From Endozoicomonas sp. G2_1 (lineage in GTDB: Bacteria > Pseudomonadota > Gammaproteobacteria > Enterobacterales > Alteromonadaceae): a stretch of DNA of 64,000 bases. This document shows, one piece after another, positions 54,318 through 64,000 of this stretch. The notes under the pieces are model-generated. The model had not been told where the DNA came from. It ran no database searches and saw only the letters and a program-made list of their open reading frames with translations. The position numbers were made by a program, and so were the translations under genes. The number at the start of each line of letters is the position of its first letter. The stretch's first letter is position 1. The stretch lies in assembly GCF_017744155.1 (NCBI RefSeq), contig NZ_JAGHQT010000011.1:1-64000 (forward strand). Reading direction: 5' to 3'.

Positions 54318-54721
54318 TCTTATAAATAGGTTATTCACAAAAATACATAATTTTAGATCGATGTGTGGATAACTCTGTGATCTAATTATTAAAAACTTAT
54401 GATTATCCCGTGTACTAAATAAATATTTAATTTTGCTGTGGATAAAACAGCTATTTGATCAGAGTTTATTTGCTACTTGATCAAGCCTTGATCACAGGAT
54501 CCGATCTAAACTAACAACTTAATATTGTTAAAAAAAATCAACTTACTAACAGAAAAGCACGATCTTAATAAAAACAACAATAAGATCTTTATATAGATCT
54601 TTATATATTATTTACTGATCACACATAGATCAGAACAAGATCTTTTTTACATCAGATCGTTTTCTTCATTAGAAAAAGAGAGTAAAATAACCGCCCTATT
54701 TTTTGCAGGTAACCTATAAGT
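54318..54721. other. oriC: Chromosomal replication origin oriC
   Basis: This 404-base AT-rich gap between mioC and mnmG is where oriC lies in E. coli and Vibrio. It contains three perfect DnaA boxes: TTATTCACA at 54331-54339 and TGTGGATAA at 54364-54372 and 54437-54445. Including the end of mioC there are fifteen GATC sites from 54303 to 54658, far above chance. The mnmG-proximal half (about 54560-54660) is very AT-rich with GATCT-led 13-mer-like repeats, fitting the DNA unwinding element. The layout mirrors E. coli: mioC, DnaA boxes, unwinding element, mnmG. Confidence 0.93.
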
Positions 54722-56611
54722 ATGTGGTATCAAGAAAGTTATGACGTAATTGTTGTCGGCGGTGGTCATGCTGGCACAGAAGCTTGTTTAGCAGCAGCTC
54801 GCATGGGCTGTAAAACTTTATTGCTTACTCACAATATTGATACTTTAGGTCAAATGTCATGTAATCCTGCGATTGGTGGTATTGGCAAAGGACATTTAGT
54901 TAAAGAGATCGACGCCTTAGGCGGCTTAATGGCAACGGCTATCGATCACGCTGCGATCCAATTCCGCACCTTAAACGCGAGTAAAGGCCCAGCCGTTCGA
55001 GCAACCAGAGCGCAGGCAGATCGCGCCTTATACCGCGCTTTTGTTCGTAGCTACCTAGAAAACCAAGAAAACCTGACAATATTCCAACAACCTTGTGACG
55101 ATCTGATTATTGAAGACGATCAAGTGGTTGGTGTTTCAACGCAAATGGGCCTTAAATTTAAAGGAAAAACGGTTGTTTTAACAGTTGGAACTTTCCTTGC
55201 AGGCCAAATTCACATTGGCTTAAATAACTATCAAGGTGGTCGAGCAGGTGATCCTGCCAGTGTAAATTTAGCCAGTCAACTCAGAGATTTGCCGTTTAGG
55301 ATTGATCGCTTAAAAACCGGTACACCACCGCGTTTAGATGCCAGAACATTAGATTTCTCAGTTATGGAAGAACAACCGGGCGATACACCGCGACCGGTAT
55401 TCTCCTTTATTGGTGATCGTTCACAGCATCCTGAGCAGGTTCCTTGTTATATCACCCATACTAACGAAAAAACCCATGATATTATTCGCCAAGGTTTAGA
55501 CCGCTCCCCTATGTACACAGGGGTAATCGAAGGTATTGGGCCGAGATATTGTCCGTCAATCGAAGATAAAATAATGCGCTTTGCCGATAAGCAAAGCCAT
55601 CAAATCTTTGTTGAGCCAGAAGGTTTAACCACCCACGAAATTTATCCAAATGGCATTTCAACTAGTCTGCCATTTGACATCCAAATGGAGCTAGTTCGTT
55701 CAATTAAAGGTTTTGAAAACGCCCATATTACTCGCCCGGGTTATGCAATTGAATACGATTATTTTGATCCACGCGATCTCAAACAAAGTCTTGAAAGCAA
55801 ATTTATTAAAAATTTATATTTTGCTGGCCAGATCAATGGTACTACCGGTTATGAAGAAGCCGGTGCACAAGGTTTGGTGGCTGCCACTAATGCTGGTTTA
55901 CGCGTTCAAGAAAAAGACGAATGGATCCTTGGTCGTGATCAAGCATACATGGGCGTACTTATCGACGATCTCGCGACGCTTGGAACGAAAGAACCTTACC
56001 GCATGTTTACTTCGCGTGCGGAGTACCGTTTGTTATTGCGCGAAGACAATGCCGATATCCGCTTGACGGAAAAAGGCCGAGAGCTCGGTTTAGTATGCGA
56101 TAAACGCTGGGCGCGCTTTAATGAGAAAATGGAAAATATCGAACTTGAGCGTCAGCGCTTAAAGTCAACTTGGATCACCAAAGATCACGTTGCCGTTGGC
56201 GAGCTCAATCCGCAATTGAAAACGCCGATCAGCCGTGAAAATAGCTTAGAAGATATTCTTCGCCGCCCTGAAACTCGTTATCAAGAGGTGATGGCGATTG
56301 AAAGTTTAGGGCCTGGCTTAGCCGATACACAAGCTGCTGAGCAGGTTGAGATCCAAATTAAGTACGCCGGTTACATCGACCGTCAATTGGATGAAATCGC
56401 TAAGAAAAAGCGTCACGAAAATACCCTGATTCCAATTGATTTCGATTACGGTCAAATTTCTGGTTTGTCGAATGAAGTCGTCGCTAAGTTAAGCGATGCT
56501 CGTCCTGAAACCATTGGTCAGGCCTCAAGAATTTCTGGTATCACCCCCGCCGCAATTTCGCTATTATTAGTTTATCTAAAAAAACACGGTTTATTACGCA
56601 AGTCTGCATAA
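54722..56611 (+). CDS. mnmG: tRNA uridine 5-carboxymethylaminomethyl modification enzyme MnmG (GidA)
   Basis: MnmG is the FAD- and NADH-dependent partner of MnmE in U34 modification. The 629-residue protein has the FAD-binding [17 protein letters not shown] (12-28), [30 protein letters not shown] and [13 protein letters not shown] motifs. It reads away from oriC. A perfect 9-bp inverted repeat spans its stop codon (56597-56619). Confidence 0.98.
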   Translation: MWYQESYDVIVVGGGHAGTEACLAAARMGCKTLLLTHNIDTLGQMSCNPAIGGIGKGHLVKEIDALGGLMATAIDHAAIQFRTLNASKGPAVRATRAQADRALYRAFVRSYLENQENLTIFQQPCDDLIIEDDQVVGVSTQMGLKFKGKTVVLTVGTFLAGQIHIGLNNYQGGRAGDPASVNLASQLRDLPFRIDRLKTGTPPRLDARTLDFSVMEEQPGDTPRPVFSFIGDRSQHPEQVPCYITHTNEKTHDIIRQGLDRSPMYTGVIEGIGPRYCPSIEDKIMRFADKQSHQIFVEPEGLTTHEIYPNGISTSLPFDIQMELVRSIKGFENAHITRPGYAIEYDYFDPRDLKQSLESKFIKNLYFAGQINGTTGYEEAGAQGLVAATNAGLRVQEKDEWILGRDQAYMGVLIDDLATLGTKEPYRMFTSRAEYRLLLREDNADIRLTEKGRELGLVCDKRWARFNEKMENIELERQRLKSTWITKDHVAVGELNPQLKTPISRENSLEDILRRPETRYQEVMAIESLGPGLADTQAAEQVEIQIKYAGYIDRQLDEIAKKKRHENTLIPIDFDYGQISGLSNEVVAKLSDARPETIGQASRISGITPAAISLLLVYLKKHGLLRKSA

Positions 56612-56619
56612 GACTTGCG
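56597..56619 (+). other. Inverted repeat overlapping the mnmG stop codon
   Basis: CGCAAGTCT and AGACTTGCG form a perfect 9-bp stem around GCATA, with the mnmG TAA (56609-56611) inside. No T-run follows, so it is an mRNA hairpin between mnmG and rsmG rather than a standard terminator. Confidence 0.6.
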
Positions 56620-56655
56620 ATACCATATCCTTAATAAAAAATTCATTTATATCAC

Positions 56656-57282
56656 ATGACATTAGCTCATCAGCTTGATAGCTTACTTGATCAAACGCCA
56701 TTACAAGTAAGCCCTGCTCAACGTCAGCAATTAGTTGCCTACGTCGAGTTATTAAACAAATGGAACAAGGCTTATAACTTAACCTCGGTACGCAACCCAG
56801 AAGATATGTTGGTAAAACATATTTTAGACAGTTTAGTGGTTGGCCCTAAGTTAGCTGGGCAACACTTTATTGATGTTGGTACTGGTCCTGGTTTACCTGG
56901 AATTCCTTTGGCAATCTTGTATCCGGAAAGAAATTTTGTTTTATTAGATAGCCTAGGGAAAAGAATTACCTTTTTAAGACAAGTTGTTTTCCAACTGAAA
57001 TTAACCAATGTAACGCCAATGCTGTCGCGGGTTGAAGAGTTTCAACCAGAGCAACCGTTTGACGGCGTGTTAAGTAGAGCTTTTGCTTCACTGCAAGATA
57101 TGGTTAACTGGTGTCAGCATTTAATCGACACAAACGGTCGATTTTATGCGCTCAAAGGGTTACTCCCTGAACAAGAGTTTTCTGAGTTACCTGACAACAT
57201 TCAGGTATCTGCTAGTCACCAATTACAGGTGCCGCAGTTAGATGGCGAACGCCATTTAATAGAATTGATCAAGCTTAACTAA
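56656..57282 (+). CDS. rsmG: 16S rRNA m7G527 methyltransferase RsmG (GidB)
   Basis: RsmG methylates G527 of 16S rRNA with SAM. The 208-residue protein has the start of the family fold ([20 protein letters not shown]), the SAM-binding [16 protein letters not shown] loop and the [12 protein letters not shown] block. It lies 44 bases after mnmG and 16 bases before parA, the conserved mnmG-rsmG-parA-parB order. Confidence 0.98.
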   Translation: MTLAHQLDSLLDQTPLQVSPAQRQQLVAYVELLNKWNKAYNLTSVRNPEDMLVKHILDSLVVGPKLAGQHFIDVGTGPGLPGIPLAILYPERNFVLLDSLGKRITFLRQVVFQLKLTNVTPMLSRVEEFQPEQPFDGVLSRAFASLQDMVNWCQHLIDTNGRFYALKGLLPEQEFSELPDNIQVSASHQLQVPQLDGERHLIELIKLN

Positions 57283-57298
57283 CGAGTTCGAGGATACT

Positions 57299-58096
57299 GT
57301 GGGTAAAATAATTGCAGTTGCCAATCAAAAAGGTGGTGTTGGTAAAACCACTACATCGGTTAATTTAGCTGCATCGCTAGCAGCCACCAAACGCAAAGTG
57401 CTTTTGATCGATCTCGATCCTCAAGGCAACGCGACGATGGGCAGTGGCGTTGATAAATACGACGTTCACGCAACGTCATACGAGCTTTTGATCGAAGAAC
57501 AACCGCTTGAAAAAGTCGTGGTAAAAGAAACCGAAGGTCACTACGACTTAATTGCCGCTAATACCGACGTAACAGCGGCTGAAATCAAATTAATGGAAGT
57601 ATTTGCCCGCGAATTAAGACTGCGTAACGCACTGGCTCCGGTGAAAGACTACTACGATTTTATTATCATCGACTGTCCGCCGTCATTGAATATGCTAACG
57701 GTTAATGCGATGGCGGCGGCTGACTCTGTATTGGTGCCGATGCAGTGTGAGTACTATGCCCTTGAAGGTTTGACTGCCTTGATGGATACCATTTCTAAGC
57801 TTACTGCGGTGGTCAACGAAAACTTACATATTGAAGGTATTCTGCGAACCATGTACGATCCGCGTAATCGCTTGGCCAACGACGTATCTGAACAGTTGAA
57901 AAATCACTTTGGTGACAAAGTGTATCGCACCGTTATTCCACGCAATGTTCGCTTAGCTGAAGCGCCGAGTTTTGGTGCTCCAGCGATGTATTACGACAAA
58001 TCGTCTACTGGCGCGAAAGCTTATTTGGCCCTCGCTGGTGAAGTGTTACGCCGCAGTGAACAAGCGCAAACTGAAGCTAAGCAAGCCGTTAGTTAA
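57299..58096 (+). CDS. parA: Chromosome partitioning ATPase ParA (Soj)
   Basis: ParA is a Walker-type ATPase that binds DNA non-specifically and moves ParB-parS complexes after replication. The 265-residue protein lacks an N-terminal DNA-binding extension, as in chromosomal Soj-type proteins. It has the deviant Walker A KGGVGKTT, LIDLDPQGNAT and IIIDCPPSLNMLT. The start is GTG at 57299 with GAGG seven bases upstream. Confidence 0.98.
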   Translation: MGKIIAVANQKGGVGKTTTSVNLAASLAATKRKVLLIDLDPQGNATMGSGVDKYDVHATSYELLIEEQPLEKVVVKETEGHYDLIAANTDVTAAEIKLMEVFARELRLRNALAPVKDYYDFIIIDCPPSLNMLTVNAMAAADSVLVPMQCEYYALEGLTALMDTISKLTAVVNENLHIEGILRTMYDPRNRLANDVSEQLKNHFGDKVYRTVIPRNVRLAEAPSFGAPAMYYDKSSTGAKAYLALAGEVLRRSEQAQTEAKQAVS

Positions 58097-58137
58097 TTAG
58101 AACCGTTAATTCAAATTAGAAAACACCAGGGAAATCT

Positions 58138-59043
58138 ATGAGTCCATCAAAACGCAGAGGTTTAGGCCGAGGTCTAGATGCCTTACTAACCACAGCACCA
58201 AGCAAGGCTGTTCAAGCTACTGATGAGGCTCCTTCAACATCTGATTCTGAATTACTGGCGCAAAAAGGCGAGTTGCAAACGTTGCCCATTGAGCAATTAG
58301 CGCCGGGTAAATATCAACCGCGCAAGGATATGTCGGCTGAAGCATTGGAAGAGTTGTCTTCGTCAATTCGCTCTCAAGGCATTATTCAACCAATCGTGGT
58401 TCGCGAAATCGCAAGCCAGCAATACGAAATTATTGCCGGTGAGCGCCGCTGGCGCGCGGCACAATTAGCTGAGTTGGATAGCGTTCCGTGTTTAGTCAAG
58501 AATGTACCTGACGAAGCTGCTGTTGCTATTGCCTTGATTGAAAACATTCAGCGTGAAGATCTTAATGCGATGGAAGAAGCCATTGCATTGGAGCGTTTGC
58601 AAAATGAATTTGAATTGACTCATCAAGAAGTTGCCGATGCGGTTGGCAAGTCTCGTACTACCGTCACTAACTTGTTGCGCTTAAACAATTTAAACCCAGA
58701 AGTTAAAACACTACTTGAGCACGGCGACTTGGAAATGGGCCACGCCCGTGCGTTATTGACCTTAGAAAATGACTTGCAGACCAATACCGCTCGCATTGTT
58801 GTCGCCAAAGAATTAACCGTTCGCGAGACTGAAACACTGGTTAAAAAAGCGCTTGAGCCAGCCACTGAAAAAGTCGAAAAAGTTAAAGATCCCGATACCA
58901 AAGCCCTCGAGCAAAACCTCTCGGAAAAGCTCGGCTCACAAATCACCATTAGCCACAATAAAAAAGGCAAAGGTAAGATGGTAATTTCTTACACTAGCCT
59001 CGATGAATTAGACGGGATTGTTGCTCGTTTTCGTTCGTTCTAA
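58138..59043 (+). CDS. parB: Chromosome partitioning protein ParB
   Basis: ParB is a CTPase clamp that loads at parS and spreads on DNA. The 301-residue protein begins with the RRGLGRGLDALL motif that stimulates ParA, followed by the CTP-binding GERRWRAAQLA and ENIQREDLNAMEEA blocks, the helix-turn-helix THQEVADAVGKSRTTVTNLLRL (cited as start and end of one motif), and a C-terminal dimerisation domain. Its predicted targets are the two parS sites in recF, about 15 kb away on the other side of oriC. Confidence 0.98.
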   Translation: MSPSKRRGLGRGLDALLTTAPSKAVQATDEAPSTSDSELLAQKGELQTLPIEQLAPGKYQPRKDMSAEALEELSSSIRSQGIIQPIVVREIASQQYEIIAGERRWRAAQLAELDSVPCLVKNVPDEAAVAIALIENIQREDLNAMEEAIALERLQNEFELTHQEVADAVGKSRTTVTNLLRLNNLNPEVKTLLEHGDLEMGHARALLTLENDLQTNTARIVVAKELTVRETETLVKKALEPATEKVEKVKDPDTKALEQNLSEKLGSQITISHNKKGKGKMVISYTSLDELDGIVARFRSF

Positions 59044-59116
59044 GAAGGCTTGTGGCGCCTGTCAAAAATCGCCTAAATCATTTTAATAAATACACGCTAT
59101 AGATTGCCCTATTTTG

Positions 59117-59144
59117 TTGCAAAATAGGCATAAACCAGTATACT
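59117..59144 (+). promoter_or_regulatory. Candidate atp operon promoter
   Basis: TTGCAA (59117-59122) is separated by 16 bases from TATACT (59139-59144), about 82 bases before atpI. A perfect 9-bp hairpin CCTATTTTG/CAAAATAGG (59108-59128) overlaps the -35, perhaps the transcript-end structure of parB. The prediction is by eye. Confidence 0.5.
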
Positions 59145-59225
59145 TGCGCATGCTTTTTTAAAGTGGTAATGCCGCTTAAAAAAACTGTTAGCTGATATGA
59201 AAGTTTTCGCGTGGAGTTTTAACAC

Positions 59226-59624
59226 TTGAATCAACTTGTTAAACCTGGCCGTAAACTTGCGATAAAACAAATGGTTATCGCCATTTTTTTGATATTGTTA
59301 ACAGTGCTGGTTAGTTATTTTGTTGCTGGATTTGATCATGCTAAATCATCGGTTTTCGGCGGTTTAGTCGCGGTAATCCCGCAAATTGTTTTTGCACTTA
59401 AAGCGTTTCAGTATGCTGGTGCAAGCGCCTCAAAAAAGGTAGTTGATGCTTTTTACAGTGGCGTAAGAATAAAATTAGTGTTAACGGCGATTCTGTTTGC
59501 CTTGTGTTTTAAGTTTTTTCAACCTGAACCGTTACCTTTTTTTATCACCTATTTTATCGCCTTGTTAGCACCGTTTGTGCTGGCAATAGCAAACAAGTTT
59601 CATTTTAATCAACATATGGGATAG
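59226..59624 (+). CDS. atpI: ATP synthase protein I
   Basis: AtpI is a small membrane protein that assists assembly of the c ring; it is not a structural subunit. The 132-residue protein has four hydrophobic segments and the GGLVAVIPQIVFALKAFQYAG block. The start is TTG at 59226 with GGAG nine bases upstream; no suitable ATG exists. It heads the atp operon, 3 bases before atpB. Confidence 0.92.
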   Translation: MNQLVKPGRKLAIKQMVIAIFLILLTVLVSYFVAGFDHAKSSVFGGLVAVIPQIVFALKAFQYAGASASKKVVDAFYSGVRIKLVLTAILFALCFKFFQPEPLPFFITYFIALLAPFVLAIANKFHFNQHMG

Positions 59625-60794
<1,170 letters not shown>

Positions 60795-60841
60795 TCGACA
60801 TTTTTTAGATACGCGAATAAACATTTATAGGAGGTACACAG

Positions 60842-61312
60842 ATGGATATTAACTCTACCCTAATCGGTGAATTAATCGCATTTGTCGTATTTGTAATTTT
60901 CTGTATGAAATACGTATGGCCACCAATTATGGCGGCTATCGAAGATCGTCAGAAAACTATTGCTGATGGCCTTGCTGCTTCAGACCGTGCTGCGAAAGAC
61001 CTTGAGCTTGCTCAAGAAAAAGCAACTGCACAGTTAAAAGAAGCCAAAGCTCAAGCTGCAGAGATCGTTGAAGCTGCTAAAAAGCGCGAAAATCAAATGA
61101 TCGAAGAAGCGGCTGAGAAAGCACAAGCTGAGAAAGAAAAAATCTTAGCTGCTGGTCACGCAGAAATTGAATCTGAGCGCAACCGTGCCAAAGAAGAGTT
61201 ACGTCAGCAAGTTGCTGTACTAGCTGTTGCTGGCGCCGAGAAAATTCTTGAGCGTTCAATTGATGCCGCTGCTCACAGCGACATCTTAGATAAACTTGTC
61301 GCTGAGCTTTAA
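60842..61312 (+). CDS. atpF: ATP synthase F0 subunit b
   Basis: Subunit b forms the peripheral stalk. The 156-residue protein (E. coli 156) has one N-terminal membrane helix (about 5-25) and a long charged coiled coil rich in Ala, Glu and Lys. A strong AGGAGG-type site precedes the ATG. Confidence 0.98.
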   Translation: MDINSTLIGELIAFVVFVIFCMKYVWPPIMAAIEDRQKTIADGLAASDRAAKDLELAQEKATAQLKEAKAQAAEIVEAAKKRENQMIEEAAEKAQAEKEKILAAGHAEIESERNRAKEELRQQVAVLAVAGAEKILERSIDAAAHSDILDKLVAEL

Positions 61313-61326
61313 GAAGGATAAGCACT

Positions 61327-61860
61327 ATGTCTGAATTGACTACAGTTGCTCGTCCTTATGCTAAAGCAGCGTTCGACTTTGCTGTTGAAGCAAATGCAGT
61401 GGATAACTGGTTTGAAATGCTAGTATTTGCTGCTGAAGTTGCTAATAACGAAACCATTGCTACTTACCTTTCAGGTGGTGCTTCGGTTGAGCAAGCCCAA
61501 GAATTATTCTTGAAGGTTTGTGATGAACAGCTTAACAGCAATGGCCAAAACTTTATTAAAGTGATGGCTGAGAACGAACGTTTGTTGGTGCTACCACAAG
61601 TCGCTGAACAATTTGGTGAATTAAAAGCCGAATATGAAAAAGAAGTGACTGTGGATGTTAGATCTGCTGTCGAACTCGACGCAGAGCAACAAAAAACATT
61701 AAGCGCCGCGCTTGAAAAGCGTTTGGCTCGTAAAGTAAAGCTCAATTGTGTTGTTGACGATACCTTAGTTTCCGGCTTAGTAATCAAAGCGGGCGACATG
61801 GTTATCGACGGCAGTGTTCGAGGCAAACTCGATCGCTTAGCCACTACAATGCAATCCTAG
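61327..61860 (+). CDS. atpH: ATP synthase F1 subunit delta
   Basis: Delta joins the peripheral stalk to the top of F1. The 177-residue protein matches E. coli delta in length and begins with the family sequence [15 protein letters not shown]; the C-terminal block [20 protein letters not shown] is characteristic. It lies 14 bases after atpF and 24 bases before atpA. Confidence 0.98.
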   Translation: MSELTTVARPYAKAAFDFAVEANAVDNWFEMLVFAAEVANNETIATYLSGGASVEQAQELFLKVCDEQLNSNGQNFIKVMAENERLLVLPQVAEQFGELKAEYEKEVTVDVRSAVELDAEQQKTLSAALEKRLARKVKLNCVVDDTLVSGLVIKAGDMVIDGSVRGKLDRLATTMQS

Positions 61861-61884
61861 CACTTATTTATAAGGGAACAGAGC

Positions 61885-63426
61885 ATGCAACTGAATTCCA
61901 CTGAAATCGCTGAACTGATCAAAAAACGTATTGAGAAGTTCGACGTAGTTAGTGAAGCTCGTAACGAAGGTACCATCGTTTCTGTAACTGACGGTATTAT
62001 TCGCATCCACGGTCTTGCTGATGTAATGCAAGGTGAGATGATCGAACTTCCTGGCAACCGCTACGCTATCGCGTTAAACCTTGACCGTGACTCGGTCGGT
62101 GCGGTTGTAATGGGTCCTTATGCTGATTTAGCAGAAGGCGTAAAAGTTAAAGGTACTGGCCGTATTTTGGAAGTACCAGTAGGTCGTGGTCTTTTAGGCC
62201 GCGTAGTTAACACTCTTGGTGAGCCAATCGACGGTAAAGGTCCTATCGACAACGATGGTTTCTCTCCTGTTGAAGTAGTAGCTCCAGGTGTTATCGATCG
62301 TAAATCAGTTGACCAACCAGTACAAACTGGTATCAAGTCAATTGACTCTATGATTCCAATCGGTCGTGGTCAGCGTGAGCTTATCATCGGTGACCGTCAA
62401 ATTGGTAAATCTGCGATCGCTTTAGATGCAATTATCAACCAGAAAAACACTGGTATTAAGTGTGTATACGTAGCTATCGGTCAGAAAGCTTCTACCGTTG
62501 CTAACGTAGTGCGCAACTTAGAAGAGCACGGCGCGTTAGAAAACACTATCGTTGTTGTTGCGTCAGCGTCAGAAGCTGCTGCACTCCAGTACTTAGCACC
62601 ATACTCAGGTTGTGCTATGGGTGAATACTTCCGTGACCGCGGTGAAGATGCCCTAATCGTATATGATGATTTGTCTAAGCAAGCTGTTGCTTACCGTCAA
62701 ATTTCATTGCTATTACGTCGTCCGCCAGGTCGTGAAGCATACCCAGGTGACGTTTTCTATCTTCACTCACGTCTACTAGAGCGTGCTGCTCGTGTAAACG
62801 AAGACTACGTTGAGCGTTTCACTAACGGTGAAGTTAAAGGCCAAACAGGTTCATTAACTGCCCTACCAATTATTGAAACTCAAGCGGGTGACGTTTCGGC
62901 GTTCGTACCGACTAACGTAATTTCAATTACCGATGGTCAAATCTTCCTTGAGACTGATTTATTCAACTCAGGTATTCGTCCTGCGGTTAACGCTGGTTTA
63001 TCGGTATCTCGTGTTGGTGGTGCTGCGCAAACGAAAATCATCAAGAAACTTGGTGGTGGTATCCGTTTAGCACTTGCTCAATACCGTGAACTTGCAGCGT
63101 TTGCTCAGTTTGCTTCTGACCTTGACGACGCAACTCGCGCTCAATTAGAGCACGGTCAGCGCGTTACTGAACTGATGAAGCAAAAGCAATTCAGCCCATT
63201 GTCAGTAGCAGAAACTGCGGTTTCTCTATTTGCTGCTGAAAAAGGTTACTTAAACGACGTTGAATTAAACAAAATCGTTGATTTTGAAGCGACGTTACAT
63301 ACCTATGTAAACAATGAGTGTGCTGAGTTGATGGCTAAGATCAACGAAAGCGGTAACTACGATAAAGATATCGAAGCAGGTTTAGCGGCAGCACTTGACG
63401 CGTTCAAGTCTACCCAAACTTGGTAA
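61885..63426 (+). CDS. atpA: ATP synthase F1 subunit alpha
   Basis: Alpha carries the non-catalytic nucleotide sites of F1 and the arginine finger. The 513-residue protein (E. coli 513) has Walker [10 protein letters not shown] and the conserved [20 protein letters not shown] segment, then the signature [17 protein letters not shown]. Composition shows strong use of preferred codons, as expected for a highly expressed gene. Confidence 0.99.
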   Translation: MQLNSTEIAELIKKRIEKFDVVSEARNEGTIVSVTDGIIRIHGLADVMQGEMIELPGNRYAIALNLDRDSVGAVVMGPYADLAEGVKVKGTGRILEVPVGRGLLGRVVNTLGEPIDGKGPIDNDGFSPVEVVAPGVIDRKSVDQPVQTGIKSIDSMIPIGRGQRELIIGDRQIGKSAIALDAIINQKNTGIKCVYVAIGQKASTVANVVRNLEEHGALENTIVVVASASEAAALQYLAPYSGCAMGEYFRDRGEDALIVYDDLSKQAVAYRQISLLLRRPPGREAYPGDVFYLHSRLLERAARVNEDYVERFTNGEVKGQTGSLTALPIIETQAGDVSAFVPTNVISITDGQIFLETDLFNSGIRPAVNAGLSVSRVGGAAQTKIIKKLGGGIRLALAQYRELAAFAQFASDLDDATRAQLEHGQRVTELMKQKQFSPLSVAETAVSLFAAEKGYLNDVELNKIVDFEATLHTYVNNECAELMAKINESGNYDKDIEAGLAAALDAFKSTQTW

Positions 63427-63454
63427 TTAGTTAACCTTTTCGGAGAGAATAGTC

Positions 63455-64000
63455 ATGTCCGGCGCTAAAGAGATAAAATCGAAGATTGGAAGTGTACAAA
63501 ATACACAGAAGATCACCAGCGCGATGGAAATGGTTGCAGCCAGTAAAATGCGTAGAGCGCAAGATAATATGGCTGCCTCTCGTCCATACGCTGAAAATAT
63601 GCGAAATGTGATCGGTCACATCGCGCTTGGTAACTTAGAAGTACGTCATCCGTATATGGAAGAACGTGAAGTTAAGCGCGTAGGCTATATCGTCGTCTCT
63701 ACAGACCGCGGCTTGTGTGGTGGCTTAAACATTAACTTGTTTAAGTCAGTACTTGCTGACGCTGCTAAATGGCAGGGTCAAGGCGCAGAAGTTGAATTTG
63801 GTATTGTTGGCTCAAAAGCGACTGCCTTTTTCAACAACATGGGCGCTAAAGTAACCTCACAGGTTTCTGGTTTAGGTGATAGCCCTTCAGTAACAGACCT
63901 TATCGGTAGTGTTAAGGTAATGCTGAACGCCTATGACAATGGTGAGATTGACAAGTTATTCGTCGTTTACAACAAGTTTGTTAACACGATGACGCAACAG
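63455..64000 (+). CDS. atpG: ATP synthase F1 subunit gamma (partial, cut by window edge)
   Basis: An open frame begins at the ATG at 63455, after a CGGAGAG ribosome binding site, and runs 182 codons to the window end without a stop. It begins [20 protein letters not shown] and contains [16 protein letters not shown] and [15 protein letters not shown], the gamma central-shaft signatures. E. coli gamma has 287 residues, so about 105 C-terminal residues lie outside. atpD and atpC are expected next. Confidence 0.98.
   Translation, partial: MSGAKEIKSKIGSVQNTQKITSAMEMVAASKMRRAQDNMAASRPYAENMRNVIGHIALGNLEVRHPYMEEREVKRVGYIVVSTDRGLCGGLNINLFKSVLADAAKWQGQGAEVEFGIVGSKATAFFNNMGAKVTSQVSGLGDSPSVTDLIGSVKVMLNAYDNGEIDKLFVVYNKFVNTMTQQ

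Noticed and set aside
54401-54412. Fourth DnaA box at TTATCCCGT in oriC
   Set aside because: Only about six of nine positions match, so it is at best a weak site and was not listed.

Overview
The window is about 64 kb of the origin-proximal chromosome of a marine gammaproteobacterium. Gene order and protein sequences suggest Alteromonadales, probably Colwelliaceae (Colwellia/Thalassotalea type); the genus is an inference from protein flavour, not a database match. Almost every gene is a conserved chromosomal gene. I see no transposase, integrase, prophage, CRISPR array, plasmid gene or tRNA gene.

Left end (1-9.1 kb): the 5' end of a 16S rRNA gene leaves the window leftwards, preceded by a boxA and two near-identical tandem rrn promoters. 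Then come yrdA, yrdB and aroE (the flank of E. coli rrnD), with ompW, tsaC-hemF-dgkA, an acyl-CoA ligase and purEK inserted into that ancestral block. From 9.1 to 17.1 kb the block resumes: yrdD, smg, dprA and a LysM protein to the left, and def-fmt-rsmB-trkA to the right.

Middle (17.3-36.7 kb): a more variable section. It holds an RND pump with its adaptor, a lone astB, an M16 peptidase lipoprotein, an iron-binding periplasmic protein divergent from a CHASE-GGDEF-EAL protein, pepQ-yigZ-trkH, slt, tusA and one unrecognised AT-rich orphan gene (35931-36674).

Replication region (36.7-59 kb): glyQS, then dnaA-dnaN-recF-gyrB running left, and rpmH-rnpA-yidD-yidC and mnmE running right. A GlyGly-CTERM metalloprotease and a small lipoprotein follow, then mioC, oriC, mnmG-rsmG and parA-parB. 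The E. coli/Vibrio-type oriC lies between mioC and mnmG (about 54318-54721), with three perfect DnaA boxes and fifteen GATC sites. The dnaA-rpmH gap also carries one perfect and two near DnaA boxes and twelve GATC sites. Two perfect 16-bp parS sites are embedded inside the recF coding sequence, where each encodes the peptide MFHVKH; they are the likely loading sites for the ParB encoded at 58.1 kb.

Right end (59.1-64 kb): the ATP synthase operon atpIBEFHA and the start of atpG, cut by the window edge.

The most notable signals are the parS pair inside recF, the two GATC/DnaA-box-rich regions 8 kb apart, the altered proton-relay residues of the RND pump, an FNR-type site before ompW, and the orphan gene with its flanking hairpin. 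I found no clearly new multi-gene system.
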